Positions 1 through 11,123 of a stretch of 64,000 nt of DNA are shown piece by piece (the first letter of the stretch is position 1; each line of letters begins with the position of its first letter). Both the position numbers and the translations under genes were made by a program. Source of the stretch: Umbilicaria muhlenbergii (Eukaryota; Ascomycota; Lecanoromycetes; Umbilicariales; Umbilicariaceae); the NCBI GenBank assembly GCA_000611775.1, contig KK106981.1, positions 1,238,792-1,302,791 on the forward strand. Direction: 5' to 3'. Below the pieces are notes generated by a model that saw nothing but the letters and a program-made list of their open reading frames with translations, searched no databases and was not told where the DNA came from.

Positions 1-759
1 AGGCCCTTGATTGTTTAGATTGCTCCCACTACCCCAAGAGCCTCCCGCCGAGTCTTCCTAGCCAGCCGATACTCTCCCGACGTAGCTCTACCCTATATAT
101 CATAGGATTCCCTGTACCCAAAAATCGTATAGCAGCAATCTTCCTCCGCCCTCTGATTTGGGTTTTTCACGATGTTCCCAGCGTAATTGCGATAGGGACC
201 AATCCACTCCTTGCTCCCATCGCTGTGCTCCTCCACATTGCCACAAATCCTAGAGCTCTATTATAGGAATGCTCTGTTACATCTAGCGTCTAAAGTATAC
301 TAATAGAAAAAGACTTTATAAGCTAAATATCAGGACTCGGGATTATGTGGTGGGAGCGGAGCCACATCAACAACAAAGGGTATCCTCAAGAAGATGCAGG
401 TGATTGTGTAGCTTATAGGGCCTGAGATGGCCGACATGTTTTCGTTGGCAGTAACAGCCATTAGAGTACTGTTCCATCGGCCTCCAGATCAGTACACTGG
501 TCGGATCTGGGCAAAGAGTGAGAGCACAGCAATCGGAATCAGCCAAACGAAGTGAGACAGGAAGGCTTTGATTCTTCTACTTAACTGCTCTCTTTTAAGA
601 GGACCACAGGGGAATATTAAGGTTCAAGTTCTTCATCCCTACTAGGTACTCCTCAAACTAAGAAGAACAAGAATCAAAGCATTATTACAACTGAATTCTT
701 AGCTACAACTTCGGATGAACATGCTCCAGCGCCACCCGTAGCTGTCCTCTACGCCATAA
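1..759. other. Non-coding flank, nothing recognised
   Basis: No reading frame, intron set, RNA gene or repeat could be supported here. Base composition is ordinary and CpG is present, so the stretch belongs to the unmutated gene-bearing part. The last bases precede the 3' end of the Hsp70-like gene, so they may hold its 3' UTR and polyadenylation site. Confidence 0.5.
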
Positions 760-2801
760 CTACTTCCACTGTGCCTTGCCGATGCGCTTGGTACCTTGTG
801 GAACGTATACTTTGACCATTGGTCTTGTGTTTTCTTCACGCAGCTCGAATGGAATTTTCGAACTCATCCCCTCATGGTATATATCTAAGTGAATCCCACG
901 ACCATAGGTTTTCCAATCGAGACTCAGCAATTTAGGTTCACCGCCAATGAAGGCCCATTTGGAAGCGATATGCCGTTTTCGTATCCGCAGTTGACACAAA
1001 GGTTCCATCTCTCCACTATCAGCGTTCACCGGATAGTCAAGAGAACGCTTTGGCTCCCAAACGACAATGGTCAGGTAGTAGTAGTCATGATGTGGGTATC
1101 GTTTGAATTGAATGTTGAATGTTGTGGGGATCGAAGCGCCCTGTCATGCTTTAGCTACTCCATGACCCCACATGCGAACGTAGACCCTACCGTTTCTAGC
1201 AAACGTGCAGCATCAGATCCCGACCGGGTTTCTAAACTATCGTCGATCCAGGGCATCTTCGACTTGCCCGCCAATTCGTACACTCGTTCTCCACAGACGA
1301 GACCTAAGGAGAACTTCTCGAAGATTCCTCGAGGCGGTACACATAGACATCCGCCTTTCGAAACCGCGAGCTCTCTAGCGTGCAGGTTAGTCAAGCAGCC
1401 CTCGGCCGGGAACGGAGCTCCCTACGGTTCTTTGGCGATTTCGATCTTTGTCTTGGAACATTGATTGAGGTATAGTGCTGGATGAAAGAGTATTTCCTTG
1501 AACGAGTTCCGTGCGGCTTCGATGTGAAAATACCCTCCGCAGCCGATAAGATGATCCTTGCGAAGTTAGTAACCGCTTTTTAGAAATACGTAAACACATC
1601 CGGTGCTTACCAAGGGTTGTCCATAATTCTGGATCGCATCAAGGACTGCCCGCTGCACAAGCGCTAAGGGCTCATGGAGTATGTCTTGGAGATCCTCCCT
1701 GTACACTCCTCAAAATCGAAGGACAGGATCAAGCGTCAATTCTGACCTTACCTGGTCATTTCCAGTTTTCCGTTGTGGATCCTGGCAGCCTCGTTGGCTG
1801 CGACCTCTGCCGGGACCGGGAGAAAACGGGACTGATAACCGACAACAGAATGCTTTGTGTCATGCCATTCTTGGCCCTCTCGCAGGTCGCGTGAGATTCT
1901 CGCGGTATCCAAGTGAAGACTGGGTACTAGGGACAGTCGCTGTTCAACAAATACCTGGAAGGCAGCATCGATATCAGTACCACCGGTTGCTTTGCCCTGG
2001 CAGCTCCAGTCGAGATCAAATCGTATCAGGTTTCGAGCGTCAGTGACGGCCTTCACGACTGCGATATCTGTAGTAGCCCCGCCAACATCACAAACCATAA
2101 TAGTATCGCCATCCTTCACCTTTTCCGCTATCTGTCCAGCTACGTACAGTGCCGCAGCTTGAGCTTCACTATACGACAAGGTCACCCGATGCGAGCTTCC
2201 GCCATCTTGGAACCCCGCTTCTACTATGCACTCTCGGAAACTCTCGATGTCTGCAGCAGTCCAAGTCGTTGGCCACGTGAATCGAAACTCAATGTGCTTC
2301 ATCTTCCAAGAAAGAACGTTCAGACTTCTCGAAATCTCTGCCTGTACCTTATCGTACAACTTTCGGAGGTAGTCGATGTACCATCGTCGTATCTCCGAGT
2401 CAGACTTGGGACGGAATGTTGCCGAAGATTGACATGCCGCCTTCAGGTATACGGAGTTCAAGTATGGCTTGAACCATTCTACAATCCTAAAGTTCCTTCT
2501 CTCGGCCAGCGTCTCCGAGTTCTTGGTGGCTTCGAAGCCCCATGCGATGACGCGACCGCCCCGTGGGCTCGAATATCCCTCGTATTTGAGCACAGTTGGC
2601 ATCTTCGTGCGTAGTCTGTAAGGCATATTCTCACCGGCTTCTTTCACCCAGCTCATCCGGGATATATCTTCGTGCGGCGGGAGGGAGTAGGCCACGCCTG
2701 ATATGTCATTTATTGCTATCGAGGGTTGAGGAGCAAGACGTACCCGTTGAAGTCGTTCCAAAGTCGATGCTGATGATAGCATCGATAGAGTCTTCGGTCA
2801 T
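760..2801 (-). CDS. Hsp70-like ATPase-fold protein, six exons
   Basis: Predicted actin-like ATPase/Hsp70-fold protein of the divergent fungal Hsp70-like group; a cytosolic role is presumed from the family. The model is complement(join(760..1140,1191..1374,1426..1556,1611..1698,1752..2697,2744..2801)): 595 codons plus stop, in frame throughout. All five introns are 46-54 bp with GT...AG ends; the fourth exon is preceded by a TACTAAC branch site. The start at 2801 is chosen because exon 1 supplies the phosphate-1 motif IDFGTTSTG (about residues 12-20), with its last Gly formed across the first splice. Other motifs are SEAQAAALY (about 196-204), the phosphate-2-like DVGGATTDIAVV (about 223-234), GGTDIDAAF (about 258-266) and EPELAVSKGG (about 407-416), which matches the usual PELAV(A/V)KG segment. 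The adenosine-loop equivalent reads GCGGYFHIE, a weak match to GGFG. The C-terminal substrate region (about 470-595) is not canonical. The gene looks intact. It is not DnaK/Ssa1 itself. Confidence 0.85.
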
Positions 2802-3050
2802 CGCAGCACCAAATTATATTTGACACGGCTTGATGGTATGTATACCCTTGAAGGAAAAGTTATTCTTCTAGACGTACCGAACACTGGGGGGTTTGCAACT
2901 AGTCGCGATGGCTAAGTTGGGAGACTGAACGAGGAGAAATTCAGGAAAACGCGAAGCAATAACACCAGAGGCAGCTATACTCCGGAAGCATATAGCTAGG
3001 ACTTCACACCAGGTCTTGAATACCGGTGTGGCGGCCCCGACATCAGTACT
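2802..3050. promoter_or_regulatory. Upstream region of the Hsp70-like gene
   Basis: About 250 bp of ordinary sequence lie between the Hsp70-like start codon and the 71-bp tandem repeats. This would hold its promoter and 5' UTR. No TATA box or operator is clear enough to mark. Confidence 0.3.
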
Positions 3051-3262
3051 CCCGAGACATTTGCCGGCAAGCTTCACAAGCATATTGATTCTTGTAAGAC
3101 TTCTGGGACTTTCTTCGTACTCCCGGGGACATTTGCCGGCAAGACCCACAACCATGTTGATATTCGTAAGACTTCTGGGACTTTCTTCATACTCCCGAGA
3201 CATTTGCCGGCAAGCCTGACAGGCAAGTTGATTCTTGTAAGGCTTCCGAGCCTTACTTCGCA
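3051..3262. repeat. 71-bp tandem repeat, three units
   Basis: Three units begin at 3051, 3122 and 3193, each opening with CCCGAGACATTTGCCGGCAA or a one- to two-base variant and containing GTAAGACTTCTGGGACTTTC or a variant. The spacing is exactly 71 bp, so the array does not keep a codon phase. Units still carry CpG (GCCGGC), so they escaped the mutation seen after 7.9 kb. The array lies about 250 bp upstream of the Hsp70-like start. Confidence 0.85.
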
Positions 3263-3289
3263 CTTATACTCACACCTTGAAATGGGTCA

Positions 3290-3560
3290 GTCTTCCCGAG
3301 ACTTCAACCTGTGAACAAAAAGCGAGTACAAAGAGAAGTTGCGCTATGCATTATCTTGTTCTTGGTTGGGTTTGATGCCCAGATGCAGCTAGAACCGACT
3401 GAATCATCTTCAGTCTTCCCGAGACTTCAAGCTGCGAACAAAAAAGCGAGTACAAAGAGAAGTTGCGCTATGCTGAAAACGAAAAGACAATCTTTATCTT
3501 TGTCTTGGTTGAGGTTGATGCCCAGATGCAGCCGAAACCGATTGAATCACCATCGATTCT
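3290..3560. repeat. Imperfect tandem duplication, two units
   Basis: Two units start at 3290 and 3413 with GTCTTCCCGAGACTTCAA. Both share GCGAGTACAAAGAGAAGTTG and GATGCCCAGATGCAGC. The second unit carries about 20 extra bases in its middle. The duplication lies in the gap between the divergent Hsp70-like and membrane-protein genes. Short open frames across it are by-products of the repeat. Confidence 0.75.
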
Positions 3561-3689
3561 TTGTAGTCTCGAATTCATGCGGCTTTGTCTTTACGCGTTA
3601 TAGGCACCTGTACGATAGATTACTTTTTTATATCAAGTAACCACGTCCCATCAGTCCCTGCCCATCACTGATCCCGACCTTCGTTCAAC

Positions 3690-4650
3690 ATGCATGGACC
3701 TCGTTTGGCAGGAGTTCTGACCGCGGTGGCTGTTGGGCCAATCCTTATAGGCTTTCTGCTCCTCTGGACCTGGGCGATCTTCAAAAGGCGCAACCAAGAC
3801 CTCAGCCAGGACCCCGAGGCAACCGAATCGCTACCGTCAAACGAACATTATTTTAGTCTAAGAAGAATCTTCGCTGATCCTCCCTATGATGAGTACATCG
3901 AAAATGCGATCGGACAGCTGCGAGTCCACTTGAACTGCATCGCCGGGTACTGTTCGAAGAATTTTAGCAAAACCTCTCAAGCAATACCACTTTCGCGGCT
4001 CCAAAGTCACCTGCACGAATTGGGTGATGGAGAGCATCGACTGCCAGCAGAAAGACTTGTGAAGCTTGTTCCGGGGCAAGTCGATACTTTTGTCAGCCAC
4101 ATAGTTATCACTACAGTGATCGGGGCAATCACGGTCAGTGAGAAGACTCATTTGACGATATTGCATCAACCGTCCGTTGCGCTGTTGGCGGACGTCAGCT
4201 CGCATGGGGACCCAGATGGTAGGTTCCGACCCTTTCACCATTGGAAGCTGCTGCTAATTGTCCGGCATAGATCACGACCGGAGTACCGTTTCCGCTCACC
4301 TACGAGAGTGCATGGCATTTCTGCTTCCCTCCGAGATGTCGAACCAGAAAGCAACGGATCGCCTGACCGATCTGTTGACCGATCTTATTGGGGACTCACT
4401 CGGCTTTCACGCGAACGACGACGAAGAATTTCAACTAATGCTACGCGATATCTTTCAGGCCGCGATCAAACTGGGCACATACTTCTTACGTCATCCAGCA
4501 GAGCATCGCTTCGACTGGGTTATCGGTGACCCCCAGAGCGAGGAACAAGTCATCGTGTTTCCGAAAATAGTAAGGGCGACGGATTTTCATGGTCAAATGG
4601 GACTCAGACCTTTAGTCTTCGAGGCTGGAATGGTCCGCAAGCATAAATAA
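3690..4650 (+). CDS. Single-pass membrane protein of unknown function, two exons
   Basis: The model is join(3690..4218,4271..4650): 302 amino acids plus stop. The 52-bp intron has a GTAGGT donor, a GCTAAT branch-like site and a CATAG acceptor. It removes a frame change and gives GAT-CAC across the junction. Residues about 8-29 (VLTAVAVGPILIGFLLLWTW and flanks) form one hydrophobic helix followed by KRR, so the N-terminus is probably an anchor with the rest in the cytosol (positive-inside inference). The soluble part is helical and slightly acidic, without a motif I recognise. Transcribed away from the Hsp70-like gene. Function unknown; a lineage-specific fungal protein is the safest label. 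Confidence 0.65.
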
Positions 4651-5242
4651 GGATTCGTTAGACGTCGTATATAGTGAATGCCAAGGAAAGCATCATTGAA
4701 CCAATGATGATGTTGTCCGCTTAATAACTTTTCCCTTTTGTAGTATTGCCTAAGGTACGACATAATCATGCACGTGACTACCTACATCTTCGGAATTGAA
4801 GTTATTCCGGCGCCGCTTCGCTTAGTCTGTTCGCTAGTGCCACTTGTTTTGACACCCAGCCAGAAAGGTCGCAAAAACACACTTAGACCACAAAAGTAGC
4901 GCCAATAGGAATTGAACCTATTGTGTTTTATACGACCTCCAACACAGCCTGCCACTGGATCTTGGGAGAACCCCCTTTGGGGCTCATCTGGTCACGGTCA
5001 ATAAACCAACCAGCGATCATACGTATATATCCACCAGTCCGCCGATTCGGGTTCCGTAACCAAGACAGCTTCGAGTCAAAAGGGGCTCACTCTTTCACAG
5101 GCTATCCTCACTCCTCCATTGCAAACAGCTGTCACTCAGGGTTCAGTTCCATATAAGCGTTCAGACCGATCGATTCCACAGATTACACCGAGCGGCTATG
5201 ATACAGGATTGCTAGATATACATGATCATCCATCTGCTTTCC
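4651..5242. other. Intergenic region
   Basis: No supported gene. The only structured piece is the tRNA T-arm-like hairpin at 4905-4921, listed separately. The rest is ordinary CpG-containing sequence between two convergent genes, so 3' UTRs from both sides are expected here. Confidence 0.4.
4905..4921 (-). other. tRNA T-arm-like hairpin, possible tRNA relic
   Basis: The minus strand reads ATAGG-TTCAATT-CCTAT, a perfect 5-bp stem with a loop fitting the T-loop consensus TTCRANY. It is followed by TGGCGCT, which could be the 3' acceptor strand. No complete cloverleaf fits upstream at the right distance, although TGTGTT...AACACA forms another stem. It may be a decayed nuclear or mitochondrial-type tRNA, or chance. 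Confidence 0.2.
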
Positions 5243-5787
5243 CTACGCGTTTTCGTAGTATCTCTGCCCGAGGCTGTGGGGCAGATCCTCTTCCGTGAGT
5301 GTCAACACCAAGGGCGGGCGTCTCGGGGGTTTACTGGTGATACAGATTAGTGAGAGTGTCTGGGTGAGCAGAAGTCGCCCAGGTCATACCTTCTGGCCAG
5401 CTGAATCAAGTTGATTATGACGTTCAGCTGCGTGCCACTTGCCGACAGTCGATGGCTTAGCCTGTCAGCTTCTCTCGGGTCGAAACGTAATCTCCGCCAA
5501 AGTGCGGCCAAGGCTTTCCGGATCCCGACATCATGCAGCTCGAACGACGATCCTGAATGGGCGTGCAATTTTATGAGTAGGTCCTTACAATCCACCTTCC
5601 AGGCAGCCAACAGCTCTTCTTCGCTAGACGTGAGGTTGCGATCGAGATTGTCCAGTAGTGTCTGAATTGCTTCGAGGTTGTTGATGGCGCTATCAAAAGC
5701 CTTGGTGTAGCTCCTCGCGGCTTGGAAGTTATCCTTGAGAGCTTGTGTGTCGTGAATGACCTCCACGATGATGCTAAACACGTCCAT
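5243..5787 (-). CDS. Short protein with fungal STAND/NLR-type N-terminal domain
   Basis: The model is complement(join(5243..5333,5390..5787)): 162 amino acids. The 56-bp intron has a GTATGA donor, a CACTAAT branch site and a CACCAG acceptor. The start is placed at MDVFSIIVEVI because members of this fungal N-terminal domain open with M-D-P/V-x-S; an upstream in-frame Met would add 25 residues. Helical heptads follow, ending in RRLRFDPREADRLSHRLSAS, which resembles the conserved last helices of the domain found before NACHT or ankyrin regions. Here the protein stops after about 30 more residues, with no NTPase or repeat region. It could be a stand-alone signalling domain or the remnant of a truncated NLR. 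Role inferred only. Confidence 0.55.
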
Positions 5788-7000
5788 CGTATGTTTGATT
5801 TGATAAAGCGGATTGGTGACTTCGAGCCCTGTAGCAGTGAAGGAGGGAACCTTGCCGGGCACCCATAGCCTTTAAGTCCATGTATGCTAAGACAATGGAA
5901 ACTAGTAGTATTCTGGCAAAAAGTGCGCCAACTCAGGTACTTGTTGTGTTTCATGGCTGGAACCAACGATAAGGCTTTCGGGATGCTGTGTATTCGAAAA
6001 AGTCCAACGACGAAGGGCATTTTCCTTGAAACACCGCTAGGGATGCTTTGCTTTTGTCGAGCACCTTCTTCGGGCCTGGAGGAATGGATTCATATCGAAA
6101 TGGGTGATCTGTGCGAAGATTTGAGGTGCTTGGAGGCCGTAGAGAGACTCGTTTGCTGGTACAGCACCACACCCCATCCTGTGGTTCTTTGTTGTCTCCA
6201 CGGTACTCGGTCCTTGGTGGCTGAATCTGCTGAGAGCAAGCTACTGTTATGAATAGCCAGCTCCATTGTTTAGTCGCATTGATGTTAGTCAAAATCCATT
6301 GTCATTTAATCTGTGGTTAGCAGAGTGGAGAGTAGTAGAAAGCGCAGATGGTGTTCTAGACCGGATTCTATTGTAAGTCTGCGGCATTGTTCCTATGCAT
6401 TGTGTTTCGTTTCGTTGCCTTTGTCTTGCTGCTCAAAGCTAAGACGCAAACTCCGAACCTTCTGGTCCCTTTGCACGCCCCGCGATGAAGCTGAAGCTGA
6501 GGCAGTCTCGGGGAAGGCCTTGCCATGATGTCCGCAATGACATTCTTTCGTGACATTGAGATCGATTCGGACGATTATTCCCTTTGCCGCGGCATTTCTG
6601 GCTTTCCACTTGAGCAGCACGAGCAGTTCGTTGAAAGTTCAAGTAAGAGGTTTTGGAGTTGGGTCCAGAGCTCTCTCAATCTCTCAACACTCAAGCCAGC
6701 GACTGGCTTAGCACCAGAAGTAGGCGTTTGCGGGGCGCGAAGAGTTCACGGGTCACTAGTCAGTGTTGTTGTCATCAGCTTTGTAACCAGTATCCGCATT
6801 GCCAGCCTACTCATTCTTGTTTTTGGCGCGGCTTGAATACCGGTATGGACTCCCATGCTCGACTCTTTCACTGTGCTGTCTCGGAGCCTTGAATCGCTGA
6901 AGCGAGCACCGGTGGGATCCCGCCGGGGAGTTTCTATTCTGCAGCCACGCTAGAATTTAATACCATACAGCCCCGTGACTGCTTAATAAGCCTGCCCCCT
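5788..7000. other. Intergenic region without a supported gene
   Basis: Several short open frames overlap on both strands, but none has domain signal, introns or compositional support. CpG is present and no repeats were seen. The last part (about 6900-7000) leads into pyrimidine-rich sequence. Confidence 0.4.
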
Positions 7001-7200
7001 GCGTGCCAACCCCCCCTCTTTGCATGTAAACAACGCGTTGACACGTCTGCAGGCTTCTTAAACCCTTCCTTCTCATCCTCCCCGTCCTCCTTAATGTCCC
7101 CGTCGCTCCCCTCGCCGTCGCCCCCTACGCCCCCTACGCCCCTTATAGCCCCCTATAGCCCCCTTATCGCCGCCGACACCCTCACACCATCCCCGGACAT
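7000..7200. repeat. C-rich low-complexity tract
   Basis: Strongly C-biased strand with short iterations such as CCCCCTACGCCCCCTACGC (about 7122-7140) followed by TATAGCCCCC variants. It lies at the edge between gene-bearing DNA and the repeat block. Confidence 0.7.
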
Positions 7201-7940
7201 GATGTCTGGGCTATACACCCCCACCCCCCCAAACTTTATAGAGGTCTGAGAACGTCTCTTTTCCGCCCGTGAGACTCAGGTGCTCACTGCCGCCGACTTC
7301 AAGGCATACTGGCCGCACGTTGATAACGTCTGGTCGTCATCCAGGAAGGTCTGAACTTAACCTGACTGAACAGTGGCCTACTTCCGCTGTCAACAGCATA
7401 GGAAGAGGGACCATAGGCTGAAAGAAGAGGGAACAGGCCTTTGAAAGAGGCAGAAGCCCTCCTTTTCAGTCATTGATTGCTCAATGGAGATTCAGGTGGT
7501 CACTGAGGCAGAGACTTGAGGTAAGCCTACCCCTGATCTACAGTACACTATTAATGACTTACAGGTTCAGGAGATCTGTGACTCCCTTCTTCAGCGCTAC
7601 TACTGACTTGAAGAGGCAGCGGCGGAGCTCTCAGAGCAGGCAAGAGACTCACTTTTCATGAGGTGGATTACTCATTTGGGTAAAGTCACAGGTCCCATAA
7701 GGAAAATGAGGATTTTGAAGGTTTTGAGGGGGCTTCCAGAGCTCCCCTGAGCGTGGGTGAAGGCCACAGACTCTCAGCTACACTTGAAGGGGACTACAGA
7801 GTCTCAACTGGATGAGTGGAGGCGTGAACGCGCTGGGGCAATGCCTGAGGAATGAGGCCGCGACGACGACAGCGAGCTGGAGGGGTAGGGGGGACGGCGG
7901 GGAGCTTGACATCCGCAAAGTGGCAGCCCGCTCAGATATT
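7200..7940 (+). pseudogene. Transposase-like relic at the block border
   Basis: A plus-strand frame from about 7206 reads SARETQVLTAADFKAYWPHV and continues, after interruptions, into YFRCQQHRKRDHR and later IDCSMEIQVV. The spacing of Trp, Cys-x(2)-H and a later D-C recalls the N-terminal FAR1/WRKY-like region of fungal Mutator-type transposases, but this is a weak match from memory. Further on (about 7745-7890) is an acidic frame ending DDDSELEG. CpG survives here (GCCGCGACGACGACAGCGAG) although some TGA stops are present. Could also be a degenerate host gene. Confidence 0.3.
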
Positions 7941-9943
7941 TTCGCTTAGAGAGATACAGTTTTAGCGCTTATATTCTAGATCTGAGCACTCATTTAGCAA
8001 CTTGTTGTTGCCATGAGCGCACATTCACCACATATACATAATTAATATTTCCCTCAGCCAGTCATCCTGCTCATCATTGATCTATGCTAGGCTACTTATT
8101 CTACATTTGAAAGCTCTGATCAACATCTTCCTTCCTCAACAAAGTCAGCCTCTGAATGACTTGCTCCTGCTCCTTATTCCTCATATTCTTCTGATAGAAG
8201 ATTATCCCCTTCATTTTCTCTCATCAAGACATTCAGTTTCCTAACCCCTTCTCAGTCATCTTCAATGATGAAACCTGAGTAATCATGCCTGTCAAGAGCT
8301 TTCTTCTGCGCATTCATAAATCACGCCTTGTTGAACCTAGACTTGCTTTCATCCTCAAGATGAGCACTGAGGTTGATGATGAACTCATTGATGAAGTCAA
8401 CCAGGTCTGCCTGAATTTGCTTCAAAAAGGTAATGATGTTGAGGAGGTCTCAGTCATCATCATAGGCCTGCTGAAGTGCTTTGTTAATCATGAGCATCTG
8501 ATGCATGATCTTTTTCAACTTGTTTTTCATCTGTGTCACCTCTTCACTCATTACCTTCCTGATTGCCTTCTTCTCTGTCATGTTATGATTTTCAAGTGTA
8601 TTACTTAAAGATTGTCCTTCTGACCTGATGCTCATGCTCAACAGCCTCAACTTCATCTCTGAGAGTTGATCTACCTTCATCAAGCTCAGTAATGCTGGTT
8701 CTTGCATGATCAGTCATGAGGTCTTCAGTTGAGCAGGTTTTTCAGTCAACAGTGAGGGCTTCATGAGCTGTATGAGTTCTAGGTGCTTACTTGACCTTAG
8801 AAACCTCATGATGATGACTGTGTAATCAAATTTAAAGTCTCCTTGAATGGATGACCTCTCACTTAAACTTCACTCACTTGCTTTTCACTTTTTTACCTTC
8901 TTTTTCACATCTTTCTTTAATATCACTGAATCCCCTTTCCTTGCTCCTGCCTCATTGATGAACTCATATTGACCTCATCAGACCTGATTGTATCATCCAG
9001 CCCCTCAGTTTTCTTTATCAGACTGAACTTTGAGCTTGACAGCTGAGCTCAGACTGTATCATATGACTTTAAGAGCTCTGTTTGCATCAAAGTCTACCTT
9101 GTATTGAGTCACTTGATTATTGATAATGAGCTGTTTTATCACCTGTTGCATCAGGTGATTGATGAGCTTCACATTCATTAATGAAGCTGTGTTTATGTCT
9201 TTCACGTCATATGAACTTCAATTGAACTCATGATAATAGACTGATCAGTCTGCAAAGTTCATGTTGATCAGGATCTTCTTATGACTCATGATGATGTTTT
9301 TTCTGACTGATCCTCCCTCCTTGTATATCTTCAGAATGTGAGATGAGCTCAGAATCTTGATCTCATCTTCTTAATTACTTTCTTTGATGATTGTTTTTGC
9401 TCTCTTCAGTTTGAGAACCTCAGCTGATGCAGAATTAAGGTGATCATCCTTCTTCAACATCTTAAGTTTCACTGAATTAAATTGAAGACCTGACCTCAAC
9501 CTTGCTTCTCTTGAGGTGTGAGTAGGCTCTGAGGTAGAAGCTCACTTTGTGATGTCAGTCAACTGAGATGTCATGAGATGAATGATATCTGATGTTATGT
9601 CATGAGATGTATGAGGGCTTATGAGCTGTGATGAGAAGATTCTTGATCAGGTTTCAGGCTTTGAATGTGTCTGAGCAGATGAGTGATTGTTGACAGTAAA
9701 GCTTGATGCACTGAGTTTCATTCTCAATGAAGTCATGTGTAACATGAGCTTGATGAAGTTAAACTCATCTTTTCTTAATGCTGATGAGGTCAATGCAAGG
9801 TATTCCTTGATTAATGAGAGCTGATTAAGTATGAATAATGATCACAGTTCTTTTGATGTGAAATGGCTCATCAAGTGAAATGTATCAATTAAATTATTAA
9901 ACCTGACTGACTGAGCTGAGTGAGGCAGGTGATCTCATGACAG
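7941..9943 (-). pseudogene. Hypermutated coding relic of unknown family (left part)
   Basis: On the minus strand, long frames are broken mainly by TGA. Readable pieces include TASLMNVKLINHLMQQVIKQ (about 9.18 kb) and MSEEVTQMKNKLKKIMHQML (about 8.55 kb), then a helical segment continuing to about 8.3 kb. The character is helical and charged. No family was recognised. Element B1 inserted at 9943/9944, and the frame probably once continued into what is now 33.75-35.2 kb. Confidence 0.4.
9939..9943. other. Target-site duplication of element B1 (left)
   Basis: GACAG directly before the left LTR; the same five bases follow the right LTR at 25379-25383. A perfect 5-bp duplication is usual for Ty3/gypsy integrases. 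Confidence 0.85.
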
Positions 9944-10225
9944 TGTAAGAGGGTGAGTGTATGACAGAGCATCATAGTGGTGTTTGAACAGGATGTCATA
10001 AGCAATATAGTCATGATAAGTCAATGCAATGATTATATGTCTTCTATTCAGTGACAAAACTGATCACTGAGGAAGCAGGTTTCTGAACCTCCTTGTGAAG
10101 AGTTTTACTTGATGTCAAGGTGCTAGGCGCTGAGTCATCATATCTATATAATGTCATACTATAGTGTCATACTATAATGTTGTATTAGTGTTGTACTGTC
10201 ATATTATTATATGATGGCCCTGACA
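9944..10225 (-). repeat. 3' LTR of element B1
   Basis: 282 bp, reverse-complement ends TGTAAG...CCTGACA. Near-identical to the LTRs at 25097-25378, 25405-25685 and 33471-33751. Contains GGCGCTGAGTCATCATAT and short TGTCATACTATA-type iterations. Bases just inside (CAGCATTCCCCTTCTC) are the reverse complement of a purine tract, as expected of a 3' LTR on the minus strand. Confidence 0.9.
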
Positions 10226-10684
10226 CAGCATTCCCCTTCTCATGACGCCATCCCTGGAGTCAACTGACCGCTCATAAACTTCATTACGATGTTGTAACAG
10301 TTGAGGTTGTAGAGTGGTCACGCAGGACTGCACTAAAGTAAGGCTGATCACATGCCTCACTTAATTGTGATGATATCACGCTGGCAGTAAGCTTTCTTCA
10401 TAACATAAACATTGAAAATCACAATGTTTACTGTAGGTTCAAAACATCTCTTTCCTTGTGTTTCTTCTTCATTGTTTCTATTATAACATGTCATCATACT
10501 TCTCATGATTTTTCTGCAGCTCATTGAGTGACCTGATGACTTCATGACATCATCCCTCATTGCAGAGGTGTTCACCTCATGAAGGGAGCATCATGAAGCT
10601 TGCAGCTCATGCTTCATTTATGATGTCATACTTCCTGTCATACTTCATATGAATGCTAACATGATATATAGGCAATCAATACTT
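10226..10684. other. Internal 3' region of B1 before the A1 insertion
   Basis: Sequence matching, in reverse complement, the 33.0-33.47 kb region of B2. No protein-coding signal beyond the tail of the antisense region. It includes the reverse complement of the polypurine tract next to the LTR. Confidence 0.6.
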
Positions 10685-10689
10685 GAACT
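10685..10689. other. Target-site duplication of element A1 (left)
   Basis: GAACT, repeated perfectly at 17280-17284 after the right LTR. The undisrupted target survives in B2 as AGTTC at 32996-33000 on the plus strand. Confidence 0.9.
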
Positions 10690-11123
10690 TGTTACACCTC
10701 TCACTAAATGGTACCTGAATGGTACACATAGCAGGCGTACATATGGTACTGCTCATGATGCTCAGGGCATGAGCACCTTGAGCACTCAACTGCTCATGAT
10801 GCTCAGGACATGAGCACCTTGAGCACTTGATCACTCATGATGCTCAGGACATGAGCACCCCTGAGCAGTAAAATTACACATGTAGAGCAGTACAGTCACA
10901 CATGAGTCTTTTAAAATATTATATAATCACAGGTAGATTCATAGTTAAGAGCTCATGCTCAACTCATGTATCAAATGCAATCTCATAGGTCTATTACCTT
11001 CTAGCTTATTCAAGTCTACATGTGATCAGTAGTTCATTGAATCAAGTGCTGTGATTAAATGAACATTGATATAGTTCATTGAATGATTATATTATCTTCA
11101 TCACTATGACACCACCTGTTACA
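10690..11123 (+). repeat. 5' LTR of element A1
   Basis: 434 bp, TGTTACA at both ends. Contains about three 41-bp units built around TGCTCATGATGCTCAG...CATGAGCA and two TTCATTGAAT motifs (about 11.03 and 11.07 kb). Promoter elements cannot be named with confidence. No convincing tRNA primer-binding site was seen downstream (CTTTGAGCATCATC). Confidence 0.9.

Noticed and set aside
889-1464. 191-codon plus-strand ORF
   Set aside because: It lies antisense to exons 4-6 of the Hsp70-like gene, whose spliced model is in frame and has family motifs; the plus-strand frame has none.
5571-6020. 149-codon minus-strand ORF
   Set aside because: Overlaps the STAND N-terminal-domain exon in another frame and has no domain or splice support.
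6525-6836. 103-codon plus-strand ORF with a hydrophobic end
   Set aside because: No start context, family motif or intron evidence; overlaps other equally short frames on both strands.
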